The translations under genes were made by a program, and so were the position numbers. DNA of 64,000 bases from Lachnospiraceae bacterium. Lineage in GTDB: Bacteria > Bacillota > Clostridia > Lachnospirales > Lachnospiraceae. Every line of letters begins with the position of its first letter. Within the stretch, counting starts at the first letter, position 1. Under the pieces are notes generated by a model. The model had not been told where the DNA came from and did not search any database. It was given only the letters and a program-made list of their open reading frames with translations. The DNA lies in the NCBI GenBank assembly GCA_029012365.1, contig JAQXLY010000039.1, positions 1-64,000 on the forward strand, read 5' to 3'. This document shows positions 25,153-35,011 of this stretch, piece by piece.

Positions 25153-26433
25153 TTAAGGCTCTTCCACCGTCAGCCACACCGCCTGCGAATACATCGTCTG
25201 AAAGCGTAACGAAAACAGCTTCATATCATACTCGCAAGGTCCGTACAACGGGTCCGTACCATAAAACACACCTTTCTCCATATCATACCCCGTCAGTACC
25301 ACACAGTGCTCATAATTCTGCCAGTAAAGCTCCTCTCCGTCCACCGTCCACACCTGTGCAATATACGGTGCCTTCAGCTCCATTGTCATCCAGGCAAGCA
25401 CCGGAGTCTCCTCCACCAGCGAAAGCAGCTCTGCAAAAGAAATTCCTTCTTTTGCCACAGCAGTCACAGATTTTCGCTTTCCGTTTTCTTCTTTTTCCGC
25501 TTTTTCGTTCTTACTTTCCGTTTCCTGCAAATACCGGTTTGCAACGTCCTCTATTACAGAGGCAAAACACCCGGCAGAGGCAACGGTTTTCTTCGGGTCT
25601 CCCACAAAGGCCTTCCGGAAATCCGTTTCTCCCCATGCTCCCTTCGGCAGCCACTGCTCCGCCAGAACGCATTTGTCCGCCGGATACCCGTAATACCGAA
25701 GTAACATTGCAAGTCCTGTCACCTCGCAGCCGTGAGGCAGCTCCGGCTTTTGCAATATCGTTTCAACCTCATGAAATACCTTCTTTTTCTCTGCTTCCGA
25801 AGAAACCGCCGCAAAATCCACGGTTTCCGGTCGGACCATCGTATAATGCTCTCCCTCGGTACAATAATAGAAACGACCGTCACTCACCACATACCAGCCG
25901 TCCTCAAACACTGCAAACAGCTGAAATTCCTCTCCGGCGCTCCCATATCCGCATACCGTTCCCGACCTTTCCGGCGTATTGTAAAGCGGCGTATTTGCCC
26001 GGGCATACAGAGTTACCGTCCCGGTTACTTTTTTTGCCTTACTCCACCAGCTCTCCGAACCGTTTACCGGACTTGCGGTGAGTGCCTGTCTTAGCGGGTC
26101 GTCCTCCCCGCTTACGACAGTTCCTTTCTCCCCGTCCGGTGTATCCGTTCCCGATGCATCCTTCCATTCTCCCGCAAACCAGCTCTCATACTCCGCGATG
26201 CCGGAGGGTCCGAAATAATTCACAGTCTTTTCACCGGCGCTCTCCGCACGCTTTTCAGCCTCCCGTTCCTCCTTCCATGCGGTATACCGCTCCTTCCACC
26301 GGTCAAGGGTACCGTTTCTGGAAAGCAGCGTCCCTGTTAAAATAAGCAGCACCGCCACGGTAGCAACGAAAAAAATCCACAAAAAAACCGGAAGGATGCC
26401 GTCTTTTTTATGATTTTTGTCTTCTTCTGACAT
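25153..26433 (-). CDS. Membrane-anchored C39-like cysteine peptidase-fold protein (426 aa)
   Basis: A single N-terminal helix (VFLWIFFVATVAVLLILTGT) anchors the protein. A charged coil, an SH3-like segment (about 150-205, GTVTLYARANTPLYN to GWYVVSDG) and a C39-like peptidase domain follow. The expected catalytic groups are visible: Cys in LPHGCEVTGLAMLLRYYG, His in NYEHCVVLTGYD and Asp in YGTDPLYG. ATG 26433 has GGAAGGAGG upstream. The extracellular role is unknown; cleavage of a peptide or cell-wall substrate is likely from the family. Confidence 0.82.
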   Translation of the reverse strand: MSEEDKNHKKDGILPVFLWIFFVATVAVLLILTGTLLSRNGTLDRWKERYTAWKEEREAEKRAESAGEKTVNYFGPSGIAEYESWFAGEWKDASGTDTPDGEKGTVVSGEDDPLRQALTASPVNGSESWWSKAKKVTGTVTLYARANTPLYNTPERSGTVCGYGSAGEEFQLFAVFEDGWYVVSDGRFYYCTEGEHYTMVRPETVDFAAVSSEAEKKKVFHEVETILQKPELPHGCEVTGLAMLLRYYGYPADKCVLAEQWLPKGAWGETDFRKAFVGDPKKTVASAGCFASVIEDVANRYLQETESKNEKAEKEENGKRKSVTAVAKEGISFAELLSLVEETPVLAWMTMELKAPYIAQVWTVDGEELYWQNYEHCVVLTGYDMEKGVFYGTDPLYGPCEYDMKLFSLRFQTMYSQAVWLTVEEP

Positions 26434-26482
26434 GACGGCCTCCTTCCCGGTATTAAAAGACATTCCCTGCTCTTTTCTTATC

Positions 26483-27676
26483 CTATTTTCGCACTCTTAT
26501 CCTGTACTTTACCATGTTTTTCGCAATCAAATAGAGAATCATAATAAGTAAGGTCCAGCAGATTCCTCCGAATATCAATTTTTCATTCCATATTTCACCA
26601 CGCCGGTAAGACTCTTCCAGCATGGCATTGTAAGTGAACACTACCGAATGCGCAGCTGAAAACATAAAAATCGTCGGCAGTAACAGTACATTACGAAGCC
26701 CCGTCAAAAATACAATCCGGCGGTTTTCCTTTTCCCGGAACAGAAGCACTGCAAACGCCACTATTATTACACCTGTGAGTAAAATCATAATACCTTCCGG
26801 AGCCATGCGAAAATTACGCAGAACCAGAGTCAGAATCAGCGCAAGAACCCACGCGGTAAGCTGTATCACATTCAATAAAATGCAACTCCGTGAGCGGAAA
26901 CTGTTCTCCTTTTTTCTTCCGGTCACCAGACGGATAAAAGGCTCCCTTACCGACAGGTACAGCAGTACCAGCAAAAGCACCTCAAACACCAAATATGGCA
27001 AATATTCTCGGAACTCCAAAACACCTACAATAATGTAGCGGTGCTCGTAAAACAACAGCGGAAGCGGCAGTACTACCGCGGAGAAGGTGATAAAAAAACC
27101 GTGAAACGTAAACCCGCCAAAGCTTCTGTCAAAATGTTCCGCTGTCTCAGCGTCCAAATCTTCAAACAGTTCATTTCCTGCCTTGATTTCCTTTAGTTTA
27201 TTTACTGCAATCAGCAACAATACCGCAGCGGTTGCCTCGAATAAGAGCAGCACTGCAAAGCCTACCACCGGACGCCAAAAGCCATAAGAAATACCAAACA
27301 TAAAAATCAGACCCACGACAGACAGAGCGATTGAAATCAGTGCCATCGTCTTAAAGCCGGACAGAGCACGACCGATTAACGCCTTTCGCTGGCGTTCCGC
27401 CTTTTTATCCGTTCTCCCCTTTTCCGCGACTCCGTCCTTCTCTTCCCGTGTCTCCGCATCCCTGCTGATACGCTCTCCCCGCAGCAGCTCGTCACAGGTC
27501 ACACCGTACATCTCCGCAATCGCCGGTATAAGAGAAATATCCGGTGCACACTCGTCGCGTTCCCACCTGCTTACCGCCTTATTGGATACACACAGACGAT
27601 CCGCTACCTCCTGCTGCGTCATTCCGTTTGCTTTCCGCAGGGCCGCCATAAACTGTCCCATCGAATTTCTTGCCAT
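26483..27676 (-). CDS. XRE regulator fused to a multi-span membrane domain (397 aa)
   Basis: An XRE helix-turn-helix at residues 8-62 (FMAALRKANGMTQQEVADRL, VSNKAVSRWERDECAPDISL), then a charged linker and about eight hydrophobic helices to the C-terminus. ATG 27676 follows GGGAGGT. The HTH-membrane combination is common in clostridia and is thought to couple membrane state or a small ligand to transcription. The target is not known. It is 49 bp upstream of the peptidase gene and may be co-transcribed with it. Confidence 0.85.
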   Translation of the reverse strand: MARNSMGQFMAALRKANGMTQQEVADRLCVSNKAVSRWERDECAPDISLIPAIAEMYGVTCDELLRGERISRDAETREEKDGVAEKGRTDKKAERQRKALIGRALSGFKTMALISIALSVVGLIFMFGISYGFWRPVVGFAVLLLFEATAAVLLLIAVNKLKEIKAGNELFEDLDAETAEHFDRSFGGFTFHGFFITFSAVVLPLPLLFYEHRYIIVGVLEFREYLPYLVFEVLLLVLLYLSVREPFIRLVTGRKKENSFRSRSCILLNVIQLTAWVLALILTLVLRNFRMAPEGIMILLTGVIIVAFAVLLFREKENRRIVFLTGLRNVLLLPTIFMFSAAHSVVFTYNAMLEESYRRGEIWNEKLIFGGICWTLLIMILYLIAKNMVKYRIRVRK

Positions 27677-27868
27677 AACAAAACCTCCCGTTTCGATTGA
27701 TTTTGTCCCTATTCTACAAAACCGCCAGAAAAAAGCACAGACCACAGACCGAAAATCGCTCTCGCAAAGTGAGAATCTTCCTTTTTCCTCGTTTTCAGCC
27801 ATTTCCTCATAATACACCGAATTAATTTAGCATTTTTCAAATTTTACTCTTGCCGAAACGTTTCACTC

Positions 27869-28261
27869 CTAAAATTTCACTTCTCTCGGTGCTGCACCAA
27901 AGGATGAAAATGTTGCGGTCGCATTTCTAAAATAAAGCACCTGTGTATTACCGTCGTCCTCCGAATACATGGCACGCAAATTCGGATAAGCATCAAGCAT
28001 TGACTTCCTTGCTTCTCTGCGGTCGTCCTCTACCAGTTCGCCCGCCACACGAAGCCATGTGCCATCCATAAACGCGCAAAGCTCCGCCTTCGGATTTGCC
28101 GCCAGCTGCTTTGAAACCGGCTTTACCTTCCCTGTCTGGATATAAAGCCTGTCTTCAAAAATATGTACCGTACCAAACGGTCTGACTCTCGGCTGGTCGC
28201 CCTCCACCGTAGCTAAATAATAAGTTCCTGCCTTCTTTAAAAACTCACAAACCTCCTGCAT
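27869..28261 (-). CDS. Pyridoxamine 5'-phosphate oxidase-fold flavin protein (130 aa)
   Basis: A small split-barrel protein: FLKKAGTYYLATVEGDQPRV, RPFGTVHIFEDRLYIQTGKV and KPVSKQLAANPKAELCAFMD match the FMN-binding family used in general stress and detoxification reactions. Length is typical of the short members. The substrate is unknown and true PdxH function is unlikely at this size. The gene starts 15 bp after the large membrane protein gene. Confidence 0.9.
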   Translation of the reverse strand: MQEVCEFLKKAGTYYLATVEGDQPRVRPFGTVHIFEDRLYIQTGKVKPVSKQLAANPKAELCAFMDGTWLRVAGELVEDDRREARKSMLDAYPNLRAMYSEDDGNTQVLYFRNATATFSSFGAAPREVKF

Positions 28262-28276
28262 CTTTGCTACCTCCTT

Positions 28277-31200
28277 TTATTCAAAATAAATTGTAAATTC
28301 ACCTACTCCTATTGCAACAGAATCGTATAATATTCTTCCTGTCAGCCTGCCATCACAATATGCAAGCGACGGCTTCACCCTGAACGTTATGTCGCTGTTT
28401 GAGTTGAAAATAAATTTATATGCCACATACACCTTTTCCTCAAAATGATTAATCGTGATATCATTATTCGGATAAGTCAGAGAACCGCTTAAATTTATGT
28501 AAAGAGAACCGATTTGACCGGTAATTCTGACATCTCCGTTGCTGTATGTATCTACCCGCAAAGTTGCATAGCCTTCTGAAGGCACTCCGTTCGGAGTCGC
28601 ATTGTCACAACTTAATTTATAATTTACCGCAACTTCCTTATTAAGTTCCTCCTTAACGCTGATGCTCTTAATGCTCTCATCTATCCACGTATAAGAACCG
28701 TCTGACTGCCGTATGTCACCTTTCATTGTTACATCCACACTTTTTCTAAGCTGATAATATCCTTCCTCAGAATCAAACTCGACTCCTACGGCTATTCCAC
28801 CACTGCTATACTCCTTGCTAATAATTGCAACATTGCTTACATTCGTTTTGCTTTGGTAGCCTTCAGCAATCATCACGATTTTTTCAATTACCTCCGTCTG
28901 TTTTTCTTCCTTAAACTCTGCCATTGTAACGAGCTGCTCCTTCAACGTTTCAAAAGTATACCCCTCCAATATACTCTCTTTCAGCACAACGGTGATACTG
29001 TTGTTAAGAAGAAAATATTCACTTTCCGAATCATAATTAACCACCAGCGTCACTGTGCCACGCCCATCCGATCTGCTCGTAATCGCAATATTGCTTACAT
29101 TTGTTCTCTCATTACATTTCTCAGAGATAATCCTGCTGATTATATCAATAATTTCAGCATCTGTTACCTCAGTATATCTTGCCGTATTAGATACATCTGC
29201 AAATCTGATATTTGACAACTGCCAAACAGAATTTTTATACACGAATTCCGCCTCTACTGTTCCGTCAACCTTCACAATGGAATTATCCCAGGTAACCCTG
29301 CTTGCTAATTCAGCTTTGGTAAAGCCCTCCGAATAATCCGGCTCATACTTATCAATAGTAATAAATTCCCCGGAAAGCTTCTCTCCCTTATAATCTATAC
29401 TTGCTCCGGATATTAATTGGTTTATTATAGATTCATTCAGAATAGTACTTTTAGGTTTTAACTGTATTTCCTGTGATGAATTAATATACCAGCCGTAGTC
29501 TCCACAATAGGTATATGAAAGCACAATTTCCTCGTCTGTAGCAGCATTTAAATAATCGACGTGCAACATCATAGGAACTTCTGCTTTATTATCTGTTACA
29601 TCTATCTCTTCATAATCTATTTCGTATTCCAGTCTGAGTCTTCCGTCTGTCTTCATACGGCCTATGCTATCCTTATCTATATAGGCTGAACCGCCATCAT
29701 ATATAAGCAGCATTTCAGGAACCGGAAAATCATCTTGTTCCGTTATCTGATGATTCGGATACAATATACCTGTTGTATTTGAGCCATCTGTATACTCATA
29801 TCTGTCATCCCATTTTACATATGTAAGATATACGGTTACATCAAGCTCATCGTCATTTTTTTCATGCTTTGCCTTAACTTCAACAGTAACATTACAATTC
29901 CCGTTTGCAGTATCTTTGTCAATTTTGAAATCCTCTACTTCATAGTCATTCCCTATTCTTTCAGCCACATACTTTTTTGTATCAGACTTAATTCTTCTTT
30001 CACTCGGCGGCAGACCGATTACAACCTTTGCTGCTATTGCGAACAATGCAATGACAGCGGCACAAACAGGAACTAAAATAATACCCTTTTTTACCCTGTC
30101 CTTTGTTTTTTTTGTCCTTAAGTTTTTTTCATTTATTTTAAGTTCTATATCTTTCAGGGCCGACCTACAACTGTTTAACAATTCCTCACTAAATGCATTT
30201 GCCGTCAAAATCGCCAAAACACGCTCTAATTTACTCTTCCGTTCATTTAGCTCATTAAGTGCTTTGCAGCTTTCTGTCTCACTTAACAGCTTATTGATAT
30301 TATCGGTAATTCTTGTAATAACCGCTGCCTCTGTGTCTTTTAAGGAATCTTCCTTATCTCTTCCGCAATGGGAACACCTGTGATAGCCTATATGCCCGCA
30401 GGTACACATCCACAAGTCTGCATCCAATGGCTTAAATAAGTATTTTTCATCAGATTTTAGTTCCAATAGTTCAGCCATATCATTATCTACACTGTCACTC
30501 AGCAGAGTAAGGTCAGGAATTTCAAGAGTATCGCTGTCCTCAAACCTTGTAACCTCATAATTACTATTGACTGTTTGCATAATAATTATTTCTACCCTGC
30601 GAATCAAGCCGTTGAACAGTTCGATTTCACCGAAACTAAATTCAGAATCAGAAGCTACATTTAAATCAATCAGATTATAGTCCTTTTCTCCCAGACTCTC
30701 TCCGGCAATTCCGTATCCCTTCACCTTGAAATATATTGCAGCTAAAGCACTGTCTCCGATGTTTCTGAAGTCTACCTTCAAATATGCCTTACCTTCATTA
30801 TCCTTAGACAATATAATTGCATCAATCAGTACCTTACTCTTCGGGCAATAATAGTTCGGCGTTACCTTTGACAGTTCCGTGTAAATCGGATTACTCCGGA
30901 TAGGCTCTGTGACATCCTGAAATACTTTAGACACGGGCCGGTCATCAACCATCTGAACATCCGGCTCCCTACTCGGCACTACTACATCTTCACTGACATA
31001 GCTTGTTTTCGGAGCCTTTTTCTTTTCCATGGCAAACTGGACAATCATGCCAAAAACAAAAAGTGTAATACCTATTACGATGCTGCCTCCGATTGGTGCC
31101 CCAAATGCCGCTCCGATTCCTAAACCTGCAACCATACCACCTGAAAAAGCTGTCGTTATAATAACAAATCCCTTATGAAGAACCACAGCCAATACTCCCA

Positions 31201-31564
31201 CAATCAAACCGAGTACAACTCCGAATCCAACTGCACCAGGATATCCCATTATTAAAAACAACGCAGCAAACAACACAGTTCCAAGCAACCAAAACTGTAG
31301 AAAAATACCAAGCTTATATAGCTTAAATGCTATAAATCCGCATAATATTGCTAAAAGAATCGCAAACAAAACTATAGCGATTTCTCCTCCGCAAAATACA
31401 CCTATCAATGCCCCTAACAGGGCACCTACACAAGCACCTCCAAGTGTTATCATGAACTTCAGTATCTTGTAGCCGAAAAAGCAGTTTATTAACATCGGTA
31501 TCACTGCAATGACTACTAATCCGCCCAAGAAGTCCATTATTCCGCTTAAACCCCCAAAAGACAT
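28277..31564 (-). CDS. Large multi-domain membrane protein with a zinc ribbon and repeated beta domains (1095 aa)
   Basis: Residues 1-180 hold about seven glycine-rich helices of TM7S3/DUF4203 type. Residues 230-360 form a soluble strand-rich domain. A CxC-x(8)-CxxC cluster (MCTCG and CSHCG, about 386-401) fits one zinc ribbon. A coiled coil at 405-485, one membrane helix at about 494-518, and then some 575 residues outside follow. The outer part contains at least two alike units starting with a helix and TNVSNIAITSRSDGRGTVTL or TNVSNVAIISKEYSSGGIAV. The ATG follows AAAGGAGA. Family unknown. A role in sensing or secretion would be speculation. Confidence 0.7.
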   Translation of the reverse strand: MSFGGLSGIMDFLGGLVVIAVIPMLINCFFGYKILKFMITLGGACVGALLGALIGVFCGGEIAIVLFAILLAILCGFIAFKLYKLGIFLQFWLLGTVLFAALFLIMGYPGAVGFGVVLGLIVGVLAVVLHKGFVIITTAFSGGMVAGLGIGAAFGAPIGGSIVIGITLFVFGMIVQFAMEKKKAPKTSYVSEDVVVPSREPDVQMVDDRPVSKVFQDVTEPIRSNPIYTELSKVTPNYYCPKSKVLIDAIILSKDNEGKAYLKVDFRNIGDSALAAIYFKVKGYGIAGESLGEKDYNLIDLNVASDSEFSFGEIELFNGLIRRVEIIIMQTVNSNYEVTRFEDSDTLEIPDLTLLSDSVDNDMAELLELKSDEKYLFKPLDADLWMCTCGHIGYHRCSHCGRDKEDSLKDTEAAVITRITDNINKLLSETESCKALNELNERKSKLERVLAILTANAFSEELLNSCRSALKDIELKINEKNLRTKKTKDRVKKGIILVPVCAAVIALFAIAAKVVIGLPPSERRIKSDTKKYVAERIGNDYEVEDFKIDKDTANGNCNVTVEVKAKHEKNDDELDVTVYLTYVKWDDRYEYTDGSNTTGILYPNHQITEQDDFPVPEMLLIYDGGSAYIDKDSIGRMKTDGRLRLEYEIDYEEIDVTDNKAEVPMMLHVDYLNAATDEEIVLSYTYCGDYGWYINSSQEIQLKPKSTILNESIINQLISGASIDYKGEKLSGEFITIDKYEPDYSEGFTKAELASRVTWDNSIVKVDGTVEAEFVYKNSVWQLSNIRFADVSNTARYTEVTDAEIIDIISRIISEKCNERTNVSNIAITSRSDGRGTVTLVVNYDSESEYFLLNNSITVVLKESILEGYTFETLKEQLVTMAEFKEEKQTEVIEKIVMIAEGYQSKTNVSNVAIISKEYSSGGIAVGVEFDSEEGYYQLRKSVDVTMKGDIRQSDGSYTWIDESIKSISVKEELNKEVAVNYKLSCDNATPNGVPSEGYATLRVDTYSNGDVRITGQIGSLYINLSGSLTYPNNDITINHFEEKVYVAYKFIFNSNSDITFRVKPSLAYCDGRLTGRILYDSVAIGVGEFTIYFE

Positions 31565-31654
31565 TTCTTTTTCTCTCCTTTACTTTTGTAATATATTAAT
31601 ATATTACCACATCTGCATAAATCAAGCAAGGGTTCAGGTGCTTTTTGCAGAAAT

Positions 31655-31869
31655 CACTTCGCGACTTCGTCGCTCAGTCGTGGGCGCGCTCACTTTGCCT
31701 TTCCCTCATTTGCGTGCTGGCTCGTGCTTCGCACTTCCCACGCACTTCGCGACTTCGTCGCTCAGTCGTGGGCGCGCTCGCTTTGCCTTTCCCTCATTTG
31801 CGTGCTGGCTCGTGCTTCGCACTTCCCACGCACTTCGCGACTTCGTCGCTCAGTCGTGGGCGCGCTCGC
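31655..31869. repeat. 88-bp tandem repeat, 2.4 copies
   Basis: Copies begin at 31655, 31743 and 31831, exactly 88 bp apart. Each starts CACTTCGCGACTTCGTCGCT and carries small palindromes (GCGAC/GTCGC). The first two are nearly identical, with one base change seen, and the third is partial. The repeats are GC-rich in an AT-rich setting. No ribosome site supports translation. Confidence 0.9.
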
Positions 31870-31915
31870 ATACTCAGCGTTTTCGGAAGCAAGCTTCCAA
31901 AAACGCTGAGTATGC
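31868..31915 (-). terminator. 23-bp hairpin downstream of tRNA-Gln
   Basis: GCATACTCAGCGTTTT pairs with AAAACGCTGAGTATGC, one mismatch, then GGAAGC pairs with GCTTCC around AA. It lies downstream of the tRNA on the minus strand. It lacks a long T-run, so a processing signal or repeat-family palindrome is also possible. Confidence 0.55.
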
Positions 31916-31978
31916 TCACTTTGCCAGCACGGACATTGCCAGCACGCAAAAAAAGACCCGATTCCTCGAGTCTTTAAA

Positions 31979-32050
31979 CTGGGGTACAAGGATTCGAACC
32001 TTGAGATGACGGAGTCAGAGTCCGTTGCCTTACCGTTTGGCGATACCCCA
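31979..32050 (-). tRNA. tRNA-Gln, anticodon CUG
   Basis: The minus strand begins TGGGGTATCGCC and ends in TACCCCA plus a G discriminator. The anticodon arm is ACGGA, loop CTCTGAC, TCCGT, giving anticodon CUG (reads CAG). The T-arm carries GGTTCGAATCC. The gene is 72 nt long and does not encode CCA. All arms pair well. Confidence 0.96.
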
Positions 32051-32086
32051 AAACATTCTGTGGTGTTTCTCACAGCCACGAATGAT

Positions 32087-32115
32087 ATTATAACCAATTC
32101 TTTTCAAAAATGCAA
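32087..32115 (-). promoter_or_regulatory. Promoter of tRNA-Gln
   Basis: TTGCAT, 17 bp, TATAAT on the minus strand, about 36 bp upstream of the tRNA 5' end. Confidence 0.82.
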
Positions 32116-32189
32116 GTACTTTTTTTATTTTTTTTAGAATTTTGTAATAGGCCAGCCTTACTTATGCGGAATAAACTGTGGCGATTATT

Positions 32190-33740
32190 TTATCTGTATT
32201 GCTCCGGCAGGTCTTCTTCTCTTGCAAGATCGAAACGAGGTTTACCGTTCCTGTCAAAATGAACTCTGCGAATGGCACTTGAAATGCCTCTGTCTCCATA
32301 GGACGAAGTGGCATGGTATGCTATCCACCAGTCACCGTTTCTGTCACAGAAAAAGGAGTTGTGACCCGGACCGTATTCTCCCGGAACGCTTGCGAAGCTT
32401 AATACCGGCGTCTTTGCCTTTTCCCATACGGACAAATCACACAGGTCTGCTCCGTCTTTTGCCGTAAGCATACCTATCGTATACAAATAGCCTCTGGCAT
32501 CTCCGCCGGAATAAGAAAGATAGATGGTACCGTTATGATAAAATGCATAAGGTCCCTCATTATTGATGGTTCCGCATGTATTTTCAAATCCGTACAAAGG
32601 TCTTGAAAGGCAGACCGGCTCAGTGATGATTTGTTCCGGACATTGCTCTGAAAATTCCGCAACCATAAGCATCGAACCGGTGTCAAGCGGGGAGCCGATA
32701 TGCTCTCTGTAAGACCAGACATAATAATGCCGCGTACCGGACCTTACATACGTCATATCAAGCGTTATACCATTTTGTCCAAGAAAACCCCCATCCGATT
32801 TTCTGATGCGAACCGGGTCTTCCCAGTCCTCAGCCTTTAATATATCCCCATTTTTCTTTAGCTTCATCAGGTGACACTGTGGTCCCCACTGTTGACCGCT
32901 GACTGCAAAAAGCACATACAATTCTCCGCCGATAATATGAAATTCCGGCGCCCAGAATGTCTGAATCAGCTCTCTTTTTTCATCTCTGTCCAAAATTATG
33001 TGCATCTTAACGTCATCGGCAAATAAGTCATCGAGGTTATGCGCTTTACGCACATACAGTCCAATGTCATCCACATTATCATTTGTTGCAATAAAATAAT
33101 ACTCATCCTTCCAAAGCAAAACCACCGGGTCACCAAAGCCTTTGGCAAGCGGATATTGTAAGCTCGGTATATCATGAACCATTTTCTCATGAATCGAACC
33201 ATCCGAATACAAAACACTGATTTTTCCCGTTTTCTCTCCCTCCTGCGGGGTCGTCAGAATTTCCCGAAACTGAAGCGGATTCCATTCTCTTAGCATAGCT
33301 TCCGCCATTTGGGCAGATATCGTAACGAAGTCAGACTCTCTTAAGCAGTTCACTTCTCTTCCGGTTCTTTGTCTCAATTCACCTTCGTCCAGCAATCCCC
33401 ACTCTTCAAAAGTCAGAAAGTCCTCCGTACAAAAGCTCCAGAAGCATCCTTTTGTCTCTGCCTTTTCTACCCCTGTGGAAAGGATATCCGTGCCGGTAAT
33501 GATGTATTTGTACTTTCCCTCTATCTGTACCCCGGCAATCCTTGCTTCTCCCAAAAAAGCCGGAACAATAACATTGTCTGCATTCACACCTGCCTTCGGA
33601 AAAAGAAGTCCGTAATTATTATGCAGCGGAGTCTCCTTTCCCTCCTTAACGAAAGATAAATGAACACTGTAGGAAAGACCGTTCGGATACTGTCCTTCCA
33701 CCGGCTCTCTTGTATATACCCTGACTAAAATATCACTCAT
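32190..33740 (-). CDS. Glycoside hydrolase family 43-like protein (516 aa)
   Basis: A cytoplasmic five-blade propeller glycosidase, probably cutting arabinose- or xylose-containing oligosaccharides. No signal peptide. GH43-like landmarks are GFGDPVVLLWKDEYYFIAT, TFWAPEFHIIGGELYVLFA and GEYGPGHNSFF, which carry the expected acidic residues. The first 110 residues form a strand-rich extra domain. ATG 33740 follows GAGGAGG; five upstream residues are not supported. It lies beside a sugar isomerase/epimerase gene transcribed away from it, which fits a role in plant-glycan use in the gut, by inference. Confidence 0.82.
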   Translation of the reverse strand: MSDILVRVYTREPVEGQYPNGLSYSVHLSFVKEGKETPLHNNYGLLFPKAGVNADNVIVPAFLGEARIAGVQIEGKYKYIITGTDILSTGVEKAETKGCFWSFCTEDFLTFEEWGLLDEGELRQRTGREVNCLRESDFVTISAQMAEAMLREWNPLQFREILTTPQEGEKTGKISVLYSDGSIHEKMVHDIPSLQYPLAKGFGDPVVLLWKDEYYFIATNDNVDDIGLYVRKAHNLDDLFADDVKMHIILDRDEKRELIQTFWAPEFHIIGGELYVLFAVSGQQWGPQCHLMKLKKNGDILKAEDWEDPVRIRKSDGGFLGQNGITLDMTYVRSGTRHYYVWSYREHIGSPLDTGSMLMVAEFSEQCPEQIITEPVCLSRPLYGFENTCGTINNEGPYAFYHNGTIYLSYSGGDARGYLYTIGMLTAKDGADLCDLSVWEKAKTPVLSFASVPGEYGPGHNSFFCDRNGDWWIAYHATSSYGDRGISSAIRRVHFDRNGKPRFDLAREEDLPEQYR

Positions 33741-33922
33741 GATTTTCCTCCTCATTACCTGCTCTTATCCGCTCCGGGAATTGTCTCCGGACTGTTTGCC
33801 TGCTGTACCGCTTCGGATTCCTATTCTGAATTATACCAGACTCTGTCTCAACTTTCCACTTTTTTCTGCCGGAAAAACAGGATAATCTCTTATTTCCTTT
33901 TTTAGCATGGCTTTTCAAACAC

Positions 33923-33951
33923 TTGCACATGAAATAAAGTCATGCTAGAAT
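33923..33951 (+). promoter_or_regulatory. Promoter of the sugar isomerase/epimerase gene
   Basis: TTGCAC, 17 bp, TAGAAT on the plus strand, about 100 bp upstream of the start. The 309-bp space to the GH43 gene holds this promoter and no other gene. Confidence 0.65.
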
Positions 33952-34049
33952 GAGAGCATGTGATTTTCTGCCCGTTTTCTTCGTAGTGAAACGTAAGCCG
34001 GTCGGTAATTCACATTCTATTTGCGCTTGTAAGAAAGGACGTAGACAAA

Positions 34050-34874
34050 ATGAATTCAAAAATACTCTGCTCCACAGGTGCCCTGATTGGCAGACCCAAC
34101 GGGCGAAATCATAAATTGCTCTATGAATTAACAAAACAGCTTTCCTGTGACGGCTACGAGTTTATGATGTATGACAGCTGGTACGACAAGTCAGAGGAGA
34201 TTGTTGCGGATTTACAGGAAATGAAGCTATGCATTCCGGTAATGCACTGCGAGAAGCATATCGGCGAAGCCTTAAGTAAAAACGGAGAAAGGGACTGGAA
34301 GACTGCCTTTCGTCTGTTTGCGATTAATTGCAGCATGGCAAAGCGGCTGGGTGCCGAAAAACTTGTAATTCACCTTTGGGACGGCGAATATTCCGACCGT
34401 AATTTTATAAATAACCGCAAGGCTCTGGGAGAGCTGCTGCCAATGGCAGAGAGCTACGGTCTGGATTTACTTGTAGAAAATGTAGTATGTAATGTGGAGA
34501 ACCCGATGAAGCACTGGGTGGAGCTGGCAGAAGCATATCCGGAGGTACATTTTGTATTTGATACCAAAATGGCTGCCTTTCACAACCAGATGAAGCTGCT
34601 TTATGAGCCGGAGTATCAGTGGCTTTGGGACAAAGGACATATAAAGCATCTGCATGTGAATGATTACGGCGGCGGCTATATGGAGTGGGCAAAGCTTTGC
34701 ACTCTCGCTATCGGAGAAGGCAATATTGATTTTGAGCTGTTCTTCCGGCTCCTAAAGGAAAAGAACTATACAGGGCATTTCACAATAGAGGCAACCGCTT
34801 TCGATGCCGCCGGAGCGGTACATACAGAGAAGCTGAACCGCTGCTTCGATTATATCAGAGAGCGACTGATTTAA
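34050..34874 (+). CDS. Sugar phosphate isomerase/epimerase, TIM-barrel family (274 aa)
   Basis: A xylose-isomerase-like TIM barrel (AP endonuclease 2 family). Metal-site signatures are visible: VIHLWDGEYSD, DLLVENVVCNVENP, HFVFDTKMAAFH, HIKHLHVNDYGG and HFTIEATAF, with conserved E, D, H and E in strand ends. The substrate is unknown; keto-sugars or inosose-type compounds are typical. ATG 34050 follows AGAAAGGA. It stands alone with its own promoter and is divergent from the GH43 gene. Confidence 0.87.
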   Translation: MNSKILCSTGALIGRPNGRNHKLLYELTKQLSCDGYEFMMYDSWYDKSEEIVADLQEMKLCIPVMHCEKHIGEALSKNGERDWKTAFRLFAINCSMAKRLGAEKLVIHLWDGEYSDRNFINNRKALGELLPMAESYGLDLLVENVVCNVENPMKHWVELAEAYPEVHFVFDTKMAAFHNQMKLLYEPEYQWLWDKGHIKHLHVNDYGGGYMEWAKLCTLAIGEGNIDFELFFRLLKEKNYTGHFTIEATAFDAAGAVHTEKLNRCFDYIRERLI

Positions 34875-34979
34875 AGTGCAGGAATCGCTTGCCGTGAATC
34901 GATTCAAATTCATCAAAAAAGCAATTCATATGCGTTTGAAACCCACGTCATACTACAGAAAAGCGCCGACAAATTTTGC

Positions 34980-35009
34980 TTGTCAAACCGGTCAAGCCTG
35001 TGCTATACT
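34980..35009 (+). promoter_or_regulatory. Promoter of the 465-aa coiled-coil protein gene
   Basis: TTGTCA, 18 bp, TATACT on the plus strand. It gives a leader of about 170 nt that starts with the hairpin at 35012-35042. Confidence 0.65.
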
Positions 35010-35011
35010 GA

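Noticed and set aside
31509-32009. Open plus-strand frames across the 88-bp repeats
   Set aside because: They arise from the repeat itself (88 bp is not a multiple of three, so each copy opens several frames) and run into the tRNA. No ribosome site.
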